This document shows, in pieces, positions 33,546 to 48,867 of a stretch of DNA of 64,000 nt; within the stretch, counting starts at the first letter, position 1; each line of letters begins with the position of its first letter. Under the pieces are notes generated by a model, which saw nothing but the letters and a program-made list of their open reading frames with translations, was not told where the DNA came from and ran no database searches. This DNA is from Diphasiastrum complanatum (taxonomy: Eukaryota > Streptophyta > Lycopodiopsida > Lycopodiales > Lycopodiaceae), in contig CM055093.1 in the NCBI GenBank assembly GCA_029204225.1, forward strand, positions 18,315,041-18,379,040, in the 5' to 3' direction. Both the position numbers and the translations under genes were made by a program.

Positions 33546-36295
33546 GGTCGTTCCACACAACTCGAACCTTATTGGTGAAAGATGCGACAATGACACTTCA
33601 AAAGGCAATAGACGGAGTTAAAGAGGAATTAGAAGCTCGTGAACGCTATGACGATAATGGTGATTCCAAAAATGCTCTATTTACTCAGAAGAATAAATCT
33701 TCTAAGAAGTCTAAGTTTAAGAGAGAGTCGTCTAAGAAGAACGAGTCTAAGACAAATGAACAACAATCTGGTAAACAACAGAAGAATTCTGGTGATAAGA
33801 AGATCTGCAATAGATGCAGAAGATCAGGTCACACAAAAGAAAAGTGTTGGTTAAATCCAAAGATTGAATGCATTCATTCTCATAAACGGGGTCATGCAGC
33901 AGTAGACTATTATCAGAATCCCAAAAAAAAAAGGAGTAGAATCAAAGCAAACCTTCATATTCAAACTATGTCGAAGACAAACCAGAATGCTCCAGAGTAG
34001 CAGAAGACAAGACAACAAGGAACTCAGCAGCTTATGTTAGTGTTGATCTATGCTGTTCACCTAATTCAGTACGAGAAGTAGTACTTGATTCGAGAGCCAC
34101 CTCACATTTTGTTTCCTCGAAACAAATATTGTCTGAGTACAAGAAGACGAACTATTCGAGATTTATAATACTTGGAGACTATTCTAAGTACGTGGGTGAT
34201 TGAACTAGTGTATTATGGCTGAACATGAATCAGGGTGACAAGAAACTGGAGGAAGTTCTCTATGTCCCTACTCTTGATAGAAAATCCTTCTATCTGTAGC
34301 TAAGATAGCCGATATAGGCATGTTAGTAACCTTCACGAAGAACTCTTGTAAATTGTTCGAGGAAGATTCTGATAACCTGGTTGCTAAATGCAACAGAGAA
34401 GGAAATTTATATCACCTGAACATTGAACAAGAATCGAACAAATCAAATTAATGAAACTCAGGAATCGATAGATGTATTGTGGCACAAGAGGCTATGTCAC
34501 ATGAACATGGAAGCCTTGTACCAAGCCAACAAAAGTCAGAGAATTCGAGGAGTCGAAATCAAAAGTAGAGATCTTTGAACTACCTGCGAATCTTGTCTTA
34601 AAGGCAAGATGACTAGAACACATTTTAGTAAGGATGTTTATAAAGCAACTAAGGTACTAGAAATTGTGTATTCAGATATTTGTGGGCCATTCGGAGTATT
34701 GTCATTGGGTGATGCAAAGTACTTCATTACATTTATTGATGACTTCAGCAAATTCACTGTAATATACTTTATTCATACTAAATCTGAATCTTTCAAGAAA
34801 TTCATTGAGTATATGAGTTGAAATGAGAAACAGACAAGGAATAAGCTGAAGCACATTCGCACAGATCGTGGAGGTGAGTACATTTCCAATGAATTCAAAG
34901 CTTACTGTACTGATCGAGTTATTATGCTAAGACTGCATCATATACACCTCAACACAATGGCATAGCTGAATGAAAAAATCGTACACTTATGGAAGATGTT
35001 AGGTGTATGATGGCTCATGAGAAAGCACCAAAATAGTTGTGGGCAGAAGCAGTGGCTACATCAAATTATCTTCAGAATCGAATTTTGAAATCTCGAATAC
35101 CGGATAAAACTCCTCATGAAAAATGGTGGAAGTCGAAGCCAAATCTTGCACATGTTCGGACATTTGGATGCGCAGTTTATATGCACATACCAAATAAGCT
35201 GAGAAAGAAACTCGATGAAAAAATAGAACAAGGTTTTTTGGTAGGATTCGAGTTACATTCGTCATATTATCGTGTCTATGTACCCAAAACAGGCAAAATA
35301 AAAGCTGTTCGAGATGTCAAATTTGATGAGTCAAAATTCATAGCATATAGTGATCTAGTCGGCTATGAAATTCTCAGAAACTATTATGAGATACCAACGA
35401 CGACGACAAAAAAGCAAGCAGAAGACGAAAGAGATTTACCAGATTCAGAGGGAGATCAAGATCGAGTATCTGACAGACAACAAAAACCACCAGAAAGGTA
35501 TGATCAGGATGTTTTTAATACAACCATTGAATTTTGTGGATTCTATGACGAATATTCATGATCAACCTCGAAGGATTTGCAAACTTTGTCTTGCAGTCAA
35601 CTCGAAAGATCGTGAAACAATTACCTGTAAAAGCTCATGGCTTTTTTGTTGAAGCTCGAAAGATTCGCGAACATAATCTTGTCACGAAAATAGTCTGTTT
35701 CCTGTTCAAACATCAGATGTCATGAAATTGTCATGAACATTTTGCAAAAAGTTCTGGATTCTACTTCAAGCTCAGAGACTATTATCTGTCGCTAACAATT
35801 CACGAAACACGAAGCTGAGATGAAGAGATAGACTGTCGCAAAATATTCGCAAACAAAAATTATTTGACCTTGGAAACGAAGCGTCTATTTGAATATCAAC
35901 CGTCATAAACGATTAGATCTACTGTTACAGAATTGAAAGGCCAAAAGACCTATAAATAAAAGGCCAAAAGACTTGTCCTGTAGCAATATAAATACATGTG
36001 CACTACTCGTTGAACTCATTCAATCAGAGACACAACAGTGAGATAAGACAGCAAGAGATGTATACTAAATCAAATTCAGAATCATAAATTTGTTTTTGAT
36101 CAACAATTTTTAATTGTCTAAAATTGTCTTAAGTTTTCTCTTACTTCCGCACATAATTTTCACACACATATTCAATCAGAACTAATACTGTTCTATTAGT
36201 ATATAGATCAGATACAATCCCGATTGAAGACACTGATATTAGTTTGATTTATTTGAGCTTTAATCGTGTTCTCTGTGGAAGGATAATTACTATTT
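33546..36295 (+). mobile_element. Second Copia element, nested, 5'-truncated and lacking reverse transcriptase
   Basis: Begins inside gag (KDATMTLQKAIDGVKEELEA) with a zinc knuckle CNRCRRSGHTKEKC at about 33808-33850. A degraded protease follows (LDSRATSHFVSS, about 34090; DSR where DSG is expected). Next come the integrase HHCC (LWHKRLCHMNMEALYQAN, about 34480; CESCLKGK) and core (IVYSDICGPFG, 34663; HIRTDRGGEYISNEF, 34855; HNGIAE with a stop after the Glu). The integrase tail (NYLQNRILKSRIPDKTPHEK to VRDVKFDESKF) is open from 35037 to 35561. No reverse transcriptase follows. The remaining 730 bases hold LTR-like sequence with a tataaata box near 35950 and then the outer Copia resumes. Confidence 0.82.
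35037..35561 (+). pseudogene. Copia integrase C-terminal region (open 174 codons)
   Basis: WAEAVATSNYLQNRILKSRI, then RTFGCAVYMHIPNKLRKKL and KIEQGFLVGFELHSSYYRVY. This is the usual tail after the Copia integrase core. It ends CGFYDEYS and a stop at the point where RT should begin. Confidence 0.88.
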
Positions 36296-36923
36296 TTCCT
36301 ATAGGACATTGATACACCAATGGAGCACACTGTAAAAGATCCTAATAAAGACGATGAAAGATCCTTCAAGGACATCACACTTTTTAGGAGTCTTATTGGC
36401 TCCTTGATATGGCTTACCATCACTAGGCTCGACTTGAGCTATTGTGTGCACAAGTTGAGCCAATCTATGCAAGATCCAAAGATCCATCATTGGAAGATAG
36501 CCAAGAGGGTGCTAAGGTACATAACTTCATCACATGATTATGGTTTACTTTACAAGAGTGAAGATTTATCCATTATTGGCTACTCAAATTCGGACTTTGC
36601 AAGTGATAAATTGGATCGAAAGTCCACAAGTGCATCAAAGAGGAGGAGTTACCATTGATTTATTGTGATAATATCTTGGCCCAAGCTCTTGCAAATAATC
36701 CAATTTTTCATGCAAGAAGCAAGCACATAGAAGTGGCACACCACTTTGTGAGAGAGAAGCTTATTGGAGGAGAGATCCATTTGGAGCATATCGATTCATC
36801 ATCTTGTGTTGCCGATCTACTCACCAAGCCACTACTCAAAAGTTCCTTCATCAAACATAGATCCAATCTTGGAATGATTCCAAGATCCATGCTTTTTTAG
36901 ATTAGATATCTTTTTAGGAGGAG

Positions 36924-37650
36924 TGTGAAATTACAAAAAGTTATCTATCTTAGCTTTAGGGGTTTGATAAGTTTTTTATTTCAAGCATCTTGATGTAGGA
37001 CTTTGATAGGGCCAAAATTGGCATAGAAGGCAAAATGGTCAATTCCACATGTAAAGCCACAATTTGGCCAAAAGTTGATTGTGATGAAAACTCGAGCTAG
37101 TTAGGCTTGTGACACTTGTATAGATGTAATTTGATGAGTGATCAAGTCAAAGTGTTGGCAATAGTCAAAGGGTCCAATCAAAATTGAGAAATCCATATGA
37201 AGGGTCCAATAGAATTGTAAGATGGATGCATCACTCATCCAATAGGATTAGAGAGGCTAGGATTGAGGGGTCCAATAGGAATGAAACTTGGATCTCCATG
37301 AGTTTTATATGTACTCTCTTTACCAATCATAATCTATGTGAGTTTTTGAGTCAATTGTGAGATCAATCATTTTTTGCTTGTATTTCCTTCTCTCTCTACG
37401 CAAGGGCAGTTTACTCTATTCTCTCTCTACCTGAGGAGAGGAGCTTAGTTTGCCTTAGTTTTTTCATGATGTACGTTTTCCACGTGTGAAACTACTTTGG
37501 TTATCATATCTATGCATCTATCTTTGCCTCTTTGCCTTAGATTTTGACATAGATCTTGGATTTCAATGTAGTGCTTATCTAAATTGCAAAAGCTTTGCTT
37601 AGGAGATCATTCTCACACATTAGGGCATTCTCACACGTGTGAATTTCACA
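36924..37650 (+). repeat. Copia 3' LTR (plus orientation)
   Basis: 727 bases, TGTGAAATT...AATTTCACA: nine-base perfect inverted ends. The mate in inverted orientation lies at 28883-29614. Confidence 0.93.
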
Positions 37651-37659
37651 CCTCTTCTA

Positions 37660-38660
37660 TGTATAATCCTGGGGTTAAATGGATAAAATGCCATCTTGTG
37701 CGATGATGCATTACACAGATGGCAATACCTATGTGTCAACTTGCTATTTTGCCTCAAAATCAGAGACTCATTAGTAGTATGGTTATGTGTACAAATAGGA
37801 CTCTCTCCTTGAATATTGTTTTTGGTTATGTTCGAGTGTGGAGAATGATGTTGCAACAACACTCTATAAAGCCTTCAGCTTTTTATCAAATTGGGCTATA
37901 AGTTGTTCCATCTGTTGTTTGTGAAGTTTGGTAATTTGCTCCATCAAAGGTCGTTTAGAACATTGGAAACATTGGAGGTGATGCCACTGAAGGAGTTGAA
38001 TAAAAGACTGATGTAACTGTTGCCAATATCGTCATCGGATTTCTCATCTTCTTCCTTAATAGTGTCTTCCATAGCTTCTTGCAATGTGGCGTATTTCTCC
38101 CGCCATTTGAGTTCTCTTTTGATGTTGCATGGTAACTCAGCTAGGAACCATGTGATTACCGCATGATTGGAAGTCATGAATATATTGCAGTTGGATCGAA
38201 GGTGTTTGATCCACTCGATATGATCTCGGACCCTTTCTTGCTTGCCCATCTGGATTTTGGTCAGTAAGAGGAATGGGTCTTCTAGAAAATTTCTTGGTTT
38301 AAAGCAAGTGATAAAGCCGCTTTAACTGCCTCATGGGTGGCTTGCACTACTGCTACTAATGACATCGAAAACAATTTCAATTTTTTTCTTAGGAGTCTGT
38401 TCTCCGTAGATTTCACACACTTGTCTGTAGATCTGGAGGAATATGATAGAATCTGTAGATCCATCATATTTTGGCATCTCAAGACGTGGTGCCCTCTGGA
38501 TTGCTTGGAAGGGTGAAACATGTACGGGTTGTTCCATTGGATCCATTTTGGCCGGTTCTGCTTCAGCCTCGACTAATACCATTGTCATTCTTGGTAAGTT
38601 TGGTGCTTGATTTCCGATTCTTCTTGGTACTGATCTTCCCCGTTTAATATTTTCAGTCCC
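37660..38660 (-). pseudogene. Gag region of the tRNA-Asp-primed family, minus strand
   Basis: Minus strand 38640-38330 reads a gag N-terminus (RLEMPKYDGSTDSIIFLQIY), similar to 32172-32474. 38249-37944 continues with RVRDHIEWIKHLRSNCNIFM and LAELPCNIKRELKWREKYAT, in the style of a retrotransposon gag capsid region. A frameshift separates the two blocks. The plus-strand Copia LTR ends immediately to its left at 37650. Confidence 0.65.
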
Positions 38661-40083
38661 CTAAAAATTTCGTTCTACTAAGGCACAAAAGAAATTTTGA
38701 GACATATAGTATATGTAAAGTGAATTATTGTAGGAAAAAGTATGAAAATTTCATTTCCATGAGCAAGTTATCCTATAACTAGGTTGATCCACAAATACAC
38801 AAAAAAACATTCACACAAATGCATAAAAGCACTAAGCTGAACTTTTGTATATACATCAACCATAGGGTTATACTCATGAATTGCATTCAATTTTTCAACT
38901 TTGAACAATTCCTATCACTTAGCAACTCTTCCAATCAAAAAATTGGACTGTTCTCCTTTTCATCAACCAGTTTGGCATTACTCCGTCAATATCTAATCCT
39001 ATCAAAATGAAATTACATAAACGAGAATATCTCAAAATTAGATTTCAATAACTCTTCAACCATATCCAGCACATTCCTTTGTCAAGATAAAGAGTTAAAT
39101 CCGTTTCTTTACTCTATCAAAACCGTCCATAAGCAAAAAATAACTTAACTTCACTGAAAACACTATGAAAGAATTTGACTGCACGAAAACCTCAATATGG
39201 TCATTTCACTAATCTAAGTCCATTTCAAGAATGTAAAAAATTTGAAATTTTTAATTTTTAAAAACATGATTTTTAACAAATTTGATGTAACTCAAAAATT
39301 TTGACGAAAATATTGTTAGTACAAAAGGCAATCAAAATCGATAACTCAATATATTGTTCGATTTATGGTGTCACTAATCCAATGTCAGATGAACATGCAA
39401 AATACATGACATATATCACGAAATGCAATTACAGAAATTTTTACGTAAAACTAAATTTCCAAGAATCCACTAGGCACTCACATTGGTCTCTGACAGAACC
39501 ATCAGAGTATAGGTGTATAACCACTCAAAACAAATGTAGACCTACCAGACATGTCATAATCACTCATAAAATCTCCATGCAACTGATTTCCACAAGCACA
39601 GTACACAGAAATAGGGAAAAAAAAGTTGACATGCATCAAAACAATTCACGATTTCAGCAAATTTACTCACAAAATTGTCAAAATTTCAAACGGCCATAAC
39701 TTGAGCTACAATGCACCGAATTGGTCATTGTAAAGGACAATAAAAAAGGATGACAAGTTTTTGAAACTGCCACATCATCACCTTGCCACCTTAGCTTCAC
39801 ATTTGTGAGATAGTGCAAAAAACCAGTAAGATGACGCATTTTTCTAGAGGCACGTGTTCAAAAACACCAAAAAACCATGCAGGTACTCCAAGAAGCTTTA
39901 TCAATAGTATTTAACAATCCACTAGACTTCCATGAATCCTTCAATCAGGTCCAGAGATGTAGTATAGGCGGAGTTACCTTTTTGGCCTTGTTCGAAGGCC
40001 GAGGTATAACCCATAATTTTGAGTACCATGTATCCAAGTCTAGGACTATGCCGAATCTTATATACAGGACATGTGGACGTAAC
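38661..40083 (-). repeat. Possible LTR and flank of a Ty3-like element, minus strand
   Basis: On the minus strand a purine-rich tract AAGGGAGGAAGAA (40097-40085) is followed by TGTTACGTCC at 40084, a common start for plant Ty3 LTRs. A matching second LTR and the LTR end were not found, so only the start is supported. The rest of the segment has no recognised coding sequence. Confidence 0.4.
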
Positions 40084-40097
40084 ATTCTTCCTCCCTT

Positions 40098-43000
40098 GAA
40101 CTAGGTCTGTAGTTAGAACAAAAAAGAAAATCAAGAACCAATTTTAACACTTACTAGAAAATCATTATCCTTAGTTTGACTTCAAATATCAAACAAGTAC
40201 AATGATCTTCCAATTGTTTATCTATGCTCTGGAGTACATACTCAGGTTTGGAAAGTACACTAAGAGATAAATCTTTCATCTGGCTTCACTCTCTATAGAT
40301 TGGTAACATGACCTTCATGTGAAACACTTTACAGAAAACATTGGGTGAAGTATTACTTAACTCATAAGATCAGAGTTAAAGAGCTAACAATTACAGACTG
40401 AAACTATCCACACTCTCTGGTAGACAATTCATAAATGCTTCTTGGTATAAATACTCTTAGAATCCAAAATTCTAAGTCATAACAAATCATTCAACTAGAA
40501 TATCTAGGAGATACATCAATATTAAAAATGATTTAAACTCAACTTTGAGTACACTAGATACTCTCATGAGTTAAGCCCCAGTTTCTAGTATCTCATGCAA
40601 GAAAATAACAATCATCCAATCTTAATAGATTTGATTGTCCCCTATAGTAACTAGAGATCTAGTCTGAAAATCATACACAAACACTTATAGACTATAATCT
40701 ATAGTAGAATACCATCCACTAAATTAAGCAAACTACTCACAAGTTAACAATCTGCTTTATGTATGCACGTGAGACAAAAACATTCTCAAATCACTAGAGT
40801 AAAGAGATTTAGATTTTCACATATAGATCTAAAGTCCTAACTCCTTTAATAGACCACTCACCATACTTAAATATTTTCTTGCAATCCTCTGTAATATATT
40901 AAATATCTGTTTATGATTAGATCCTTATGATTTATCAACTATAATCCATTGGAACCCAAAATCATAATTATTAAAGAATATTGCAGTATAGTCCAACATA
41001 ACTAAGGAAATATAAAAATTATTCTAAAATCTTTTTCACTAAGAGAAACTACTGAATTTGAAGAATATTTTTCAACCTGGATTCTTAACTTAAATACGAG
41101 ATATTCAAGTTCTGTATGCCACAAGTAATTGAAGACAAAAAGCATACTAAAATGATTCTAATAACCATCTTCAACTACAAGGAAAAACTTTAGACTACTA
41201 TTTAGAATTAAAACTCGACATCCAATGTTTTGATAGATAAATTCAATTTTCATTTCATTCTTGGAATTATTAAGAGTTGCTATAGACTCGAGCTCTCTAG
41301 AATACAATCACTAATAAATTGAGTCTACTCCTCGATTGAGGAATATTCCATCCCAAGAATACCATATATCCTAGGCACATTCAAAGCATGCATCTTACAA
41401 GCAATATAAAATAAAATAAAAGATTTTTGGTGAATTCTTTTCACATTGCTCGTCTAACCAATTAACTTTACCTAGGAGTAACCAAGCTACTCAAGTTAAT
41501 TGTCAATAATTTAGAAATCTCAAATGTCCAAGTGCAGGTCTCAATTGCACTAGTATAGCACCACATTTAAATTCTTATCCAAATCATTTCTAAGTTAACA
41601 AATAAATCTTCCAAGATCTACAAGTATTTGTTTCAACAATACTTGATCATATGTCTATTATGTTCATTGACTGGTTTAAGTGGGGCCCTCATGTGTATAT
41701 GGTTATAATTAATGGTTGGAGGCCTGAACTCAAGATGGTGAATTTTGGTGGGTCTATCAGTGAGTCATAGGGAAACTGGATGGCGTGGCCTAGTAAGGTT
41801 GGCCTAGTTAGGCTGCAGATGTGTCCAATGAGGTGTCACAATGCACTACTAGTGGTGCATGGGCTTGGATATAAGTATACCCATTGGGCTCTCATTAGTG
41901 TATGCTTGATTGTGATGTTAGTAGTTACATGCTGCTGGATGACACCTCTAGCCCTTGTGAGAGATTGATCCATAGCTTGGGGGTTAGATTCGTTTAATCT
42001 AGGTTGGGTTGGGTTGGTTTGTCCAACCATCCGATTCCCTTGTGTTGCTTCGTTGCAGCTTGCTTGGCTATTGTAATCTTGGTGAGTAACTCTATAGGAA
42101 TAAACTTAATTCATATGATTTATTGCTTGAATAAATACAAAATTTAGACTAGTGAGCTTTCAAGTAGGCTACACTTATTGCACCCAATTGAATCGTTGGA
42201 TTAAAGATTTGATTCATATAAAAGTTTTGACACATCAATTATTGGCAATTATGGTGTTAATTGTGAAGATACATGTTAGGTTTTGCGCAAACATTTCCAT
42301 ACTGGTAAAACATGATTTTTTTTGTAGATATGTGAGAAAATCAACAAGGAAAGAGATTGTTGTCCACCACAACTTCCCTGAGGGGCTACTAAGCCAAATT
42401 TTGATAGCCTATATAACGTTGAAAATGTGGCACTTCACCTATGCAAGAAGCAAAACTAGCCTTTGGCAACCAGTCGTAGTAAGAAATTTTTGTAAACTTG
42501 ATGTACACAATATATGATTTATCACAAAACTAATGCCTCAAATACTATCAAACTAGTTCTTTGAACTGGTGTAAGAATTCAAATAAATAATTACACAAAG
42601 TATTACATGCAACAACTAACTTTTGAAAATCAACAATTTCATGAGCATGCAGTACAAATATTGAGCTTGCACAAGCCTTCTACAATAACAAAGAGTAAAA
42701 AGCAAATCAAACTATTTTATTTACTAATTTTTCACTAAATTGCAGTAATTGAATATGTGCATTCACCTCCAAGCTGGAGCCCCATTACAACATCCTAAGT
42801 CTCTCACCTAGGGCATATGGCATCCCACACTATCGTAGCCCACCTCCCAAAAGCATGGTGCCACACCTAGGTCTAGGAGGACCAATATGCTGATCCCATA
42901 GTCTAGCATCCTAGCTAGGGGACTAGTGAATGAAAAAACTCATGTTATCCACCATGCATTTATAGCTACAACCCAAGCCACACTCCAAGAGTGCCTATGG

Positions 43001-43400
43001 GATTAAACGAACAGGCCCTAGCTATTGACACTTAATCAACCGTAGAATGACTTTAGTTAATCAAGATATAACACTTATCCTCTTCAGTCAATCAAGGTAT
43101 AACACTTATTCTCTTAGGTGTCTAGTCTTTAGAGCCTTTCATATTACAATTTTGAAAGTAGAGTTTCCACTATGTTATGTCACTATTCTTTGCTCACAAA
43201 TTTGTGTGTGGAACATAAATTTCAACATTCTCTACTATATGTGTTGAAATATAGAAAATTAACAATAGTGTGGTGAAAAATGGTAGATAATTTGGATTCA
43301 TCAAGTTATGTAAGATGCAATTGAGAGAATAAATTTGATGCGTACATCATATTAGCCTTAAGGAAAATTGAAATCACACCTTGTTTAGTATATTAGTATT
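40098..43400. other. AT-rich gene-free stretch
   Basis: No coding sequence was recognised on either strand. 41640-42180 is less AT-rich and LTR-like in feel (a gggttgggttgggttgg word at 42003, short open frames only) but no mate or primer site was found. 40140-41640 looks like long-decayed repeat sequence. Confidence 0.4.
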
Positions 43401-43454
43401 TGTTACATAAATTTGAAAGATTTATAGTTTAAAATATACTATGTTTTTGTCAAA

Positions 43455-44255
43455 TGTGAGATACATATGACGTAGGCTAAAGTCACCTAATGCTTCAAAT
43501 TTATGAAAAAAGAAGAGGCACATGTGAGCCACAATTGTTTCTAGAGTGGAATAGCAACTTGCTATCAGACGTTGCCAACAAGTCTTTTGTCCTATGAAGC
43601 TTAGCGTGGTCCACCAAATTATCACCACCACTAGCTTATATTCTATTTGAGAAGTAAAAAGACATACAAAGGGAGAGGATTTTTTTTTTCTTTTGGTAAT
43701 ATCGTTCCAAAATACGAAAACTAAAAATAAAAAAGACAAAGTTCCCACATAAGCTTGTAAGCACTATATCACATTTATTTGCATTGTACCTTTGGTCCTT
43801 TCACCTTGTAATAGTTGATTGGAAATATCAAGGCATGAATATTTTGCCAGTGTAGAAAACAAAATGTGATATATATATATATATATATGAAGATAAAAAA
43901 AAGTATCAAGAGATAAAATGCTAATAAGTCCTTGAGAATCTGAATCAACATACAATGAGTTAAAACTTTATAGGACACAATAAGAACATATCAATCCTAA
44001 ATAGGCATAATAGTCTATGCCTTATGGTGTGCTATTGTGTTGTGAAAGATATGTTATTATAACTACATATTAAAGTAAGCTAAGGTCTCCCAATGCCTCT
44101 AGTAAGAAAAAAGTTCCTTTATTAGGGATATGTAAACCATCTAATGAATTAAGCACTTCCTATCATCTATTACCATCAAGTTTGCAGTCCCATTAAAAGC
44201 TTAGGATGGCCCACCATTTTATCATCACCACTATCACTTTAGTATAGTTGTAAAA
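43455..44255. repeat. Diverged direct duplication (about 200 bp, two copies)
   Basis: 43455-43655 and 44050-44255 share ordered blocks: gctaaagtcacctaatgc vs gctaaggtctcccaatgc; gaagcttagcgtggtccacc vs aaagcttaggatggcccacc; attatcaccaccact vs tttatcatcaccact. Similarity is about 65-70% by eye. An AT microsatellite lies between them at 43869-43888. Confidence 0.6.
43869..43888. repeat. (AT)10 microsatellite
   Basis: Pure AT repeat. Confidence 0.95.
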
Positions 44256-46577
44256 GAGAAATTTTGAAAGGAATTAGAAAAGGTTGGAGAATATGATCTT
44301 ATAATGTAGCATCAAGGTGATCTGAGAATTAAAAAATTGCTAGAGGCCTTGCTTTGGAAATAACCAATTAACAAGGGAAATTTTTTCGAAAAGGGAGCTC
44401 ACTGTCTTATGCCATTGGTTTATATATTGATATTAGAAATAGCAAAGCAAGTTACATTACACTTAAAACTTGAAAGTGTATGACAAGATAGCATCACTCA
44501 AGAATGAGTTGCAATTTTGGATGTGTAACTAACACAAGGGTAAGGTTCTTTTTAGATTTCCTTACAAAAAAAAAACCAATATATTACATGTCTTGTACGT
44601 ACATGATTGTAAAAACATATGCAACTTGGCAAAGTGAAACTCTAGTATTCTCTATAAATATAAAAAGAGATGACCTAGCAAAGGTCAATTTTATGAAAAG
44701 CAAAGCATTACAAACATTCCCTATGCATATGGTGAAACATGCCAACAACTCGTTGCCAGAAATTTAGAAAATATTGTTTAGATGATTAGAATACATATAC
44801 AGACATTAGAATATTTAGGCCAACAAAGGTAGACAAGAACATTAGTGAGAGCAAAGAGCATGTAAGGAATTCTTTAAAGGACTATAACACCAATGCATAC
44901 GAGATTGATGCACATCATTATGAAATGGTTAGCAAGCAATCAAACAAAGAGTAACATACAATAAGAACAAACGCTTTCCCATGAGGACATACATTGTGGC
45001 TAAGTTAGATAACAAGATGGGGATAGGCATTGCTATTTTTTCAACAATGCCTATAGAATCAAGATACACCATTATCTTAGGATAGAAAGATAAGCTCATA
45101 ATAGATAATTATGAAAAAGGTATAACTTCAAGAACCATGAGAGCAAGCACAAAAGGTCATAGAGTAATGAAAAATGATCAAAGAGTCATTTTTTCAAGTG
45201 AGGACAAAACCTTAGATATAACTTGAACTTTTGTCAAAGACTTTGTGAATTTGGCCTCATTACCATATTAGGAATGAAAATGGAAGGAAGAATACAATAA
45301 ATAATGAATTCTACATTGTCATGGAAAGGATTTGCCCCTTTCCTTTGCATGTCAAGTACATAAATGATTGATAATAAGAGTGTGACCTTGTAAGGCTGCA
45401 CATAAAGAGGTTAATAAACTCCACACTAGAATGGACAAATTTCTCAAATATATTGTTGGATTGAAAGCAAATAGTACTAATATGATAAACAAAACACAAA
45501 ATTGAAGGTTGAGGAGGACATGTCTAGCATCTCAACAAACTAGAAATAGAAACTAGAGACATATATTGGAGAAACAAATGTGAGCTCTAGAATTTTAGAC
45601 AAATCAAACATTGATAATCTGTAATCAAGAAAGATATCAGTAAGCTGAAAAAGAGAATGAACCAACTAATATGTGCAATAGAGCACTAGGATTGGTGAGG
45701 CCCTACTTTATATTAGATGACAAACTATTAGAATGTGTTAGTTCTAGATCCTTTAATAGCAACCACCTATGTGTTGCATCTCCCCATTAACAACTCATAA
45801 ATATCATGAGGAGTGTTAGGAAGGCCTAATGACTACATCAATTTCTATTAGCTTATGAAGTAATTGTGGATAAGAGCAGGCAAACATGTCTATATAAGTA
45901 GGGAGATTCATCAACAAGTTCTAATCGAATTTTCACTTTGCTAATTTTAGTTCTACAAAAAAAGAGAGAACCATTTACCATACACTCCTAGCTATATATC
46001 TCTCTTCTTAGTTAGATTTGTTTTAGTTATGTTGCTTTGACGACATTGATCCGTCTCGTCTGAAACCTACAACCATAGGTACTTCACCGCCTTAACATAG
46101 AGCTTCTAACTCACTCGGATATCCTGGAGATCAATGTGAAAAGTTATAGGCACTATCTTATTATGTTTGGATGGGGACCTAATAGAGAATTGTTTGATTA
46201 TTATAGAACAAATTTTATTGACATATTACCAATCTTGATTGTCTCTTGCCCAAAAATCATACCTTGATGCATGGAGTGCTTGTACACTTGGAAGGACCCA
46301 CATATCCCTTGGTAATAATTAATTCCCTTCAAAAAAATTACTCAAGGCATTTATGAAAGCCAAGGAATGTCTCGTCTCACTATTTGCTTGTATGCTTTCA
46401 TTTGTGTTGTTTTTGGCAACTAGTTCACGTTTGGTACAATTCTTCGAAACTCCTAAACCTTTATGTATAAAACCAACTTACTTTATATTCCTACAATTGC
46501 CTATAACGTTATGAAAGCCCTCTTATCTTACAAGATCAATCTTTTTTTCAGAGTTCATGTATGTTGACAATGTGGAT
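44256..46577. other. AT-rich gene-free stretch with a possible solo LTR
   Basis: No gene recognised. At 45814 a TGTTAGGAAGG word preceded by atgaggag resembles a Copia polypurine tract and LTR start. tctatataag follows at about 45892 and an LTR-like end CTTAACA at 46091-46097. The flanking five bases (aggag, tagag) do not match, so this is only a suggestion. Confidence 0.35.

Positions 46578-48867
<2,290 letters not shown>

Larger units (their letters stand above)
32475..37650 (+). mobile_element. 5'-truncated Copia element, interrupted by a second Copia
   Basis: Starts inside integrase (GRTPYEVLFKKK, 32480). It runs through reverse transcriptase (IIGSKWVFRIKHNQDGAVNK; IQLDVSNAFLNGCLEEEIYM; the catalytic box LLYVDEIIL has Glu in place of the second Asp of YVDD) to about 33545. 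It resumes at about 36300 with TPMEHTVKDPNKDDERSF and RSLIGSLIWLTITRLDLSYC, then RNase H (HARSKHIEVAHHFVREKL, LADLLTKPLL type). It ends with a polypurine stretch AGGAGGAG and a full 3' LTR (36924-37650). Roughly 60-80 codons are missing at the interruption. The 5' LTR and gag are absent. Its LTR family is that of the minus-strand copy at 28883-29614. Confidence 0.88.

Noticed and set aside
39301-39699. 132-codon plus-strand frame
   Set aside because: No recognisable motif and composition like the surrounding AT-rich DNA. An open frame of this size is expected by chance in 64 kb.
45814-46097. Solo Copia LTR
   Set aside because: The start and end look right, but the flanking five bases differ and no mate is present, so it is kept only as a suggestion in the stretch description.
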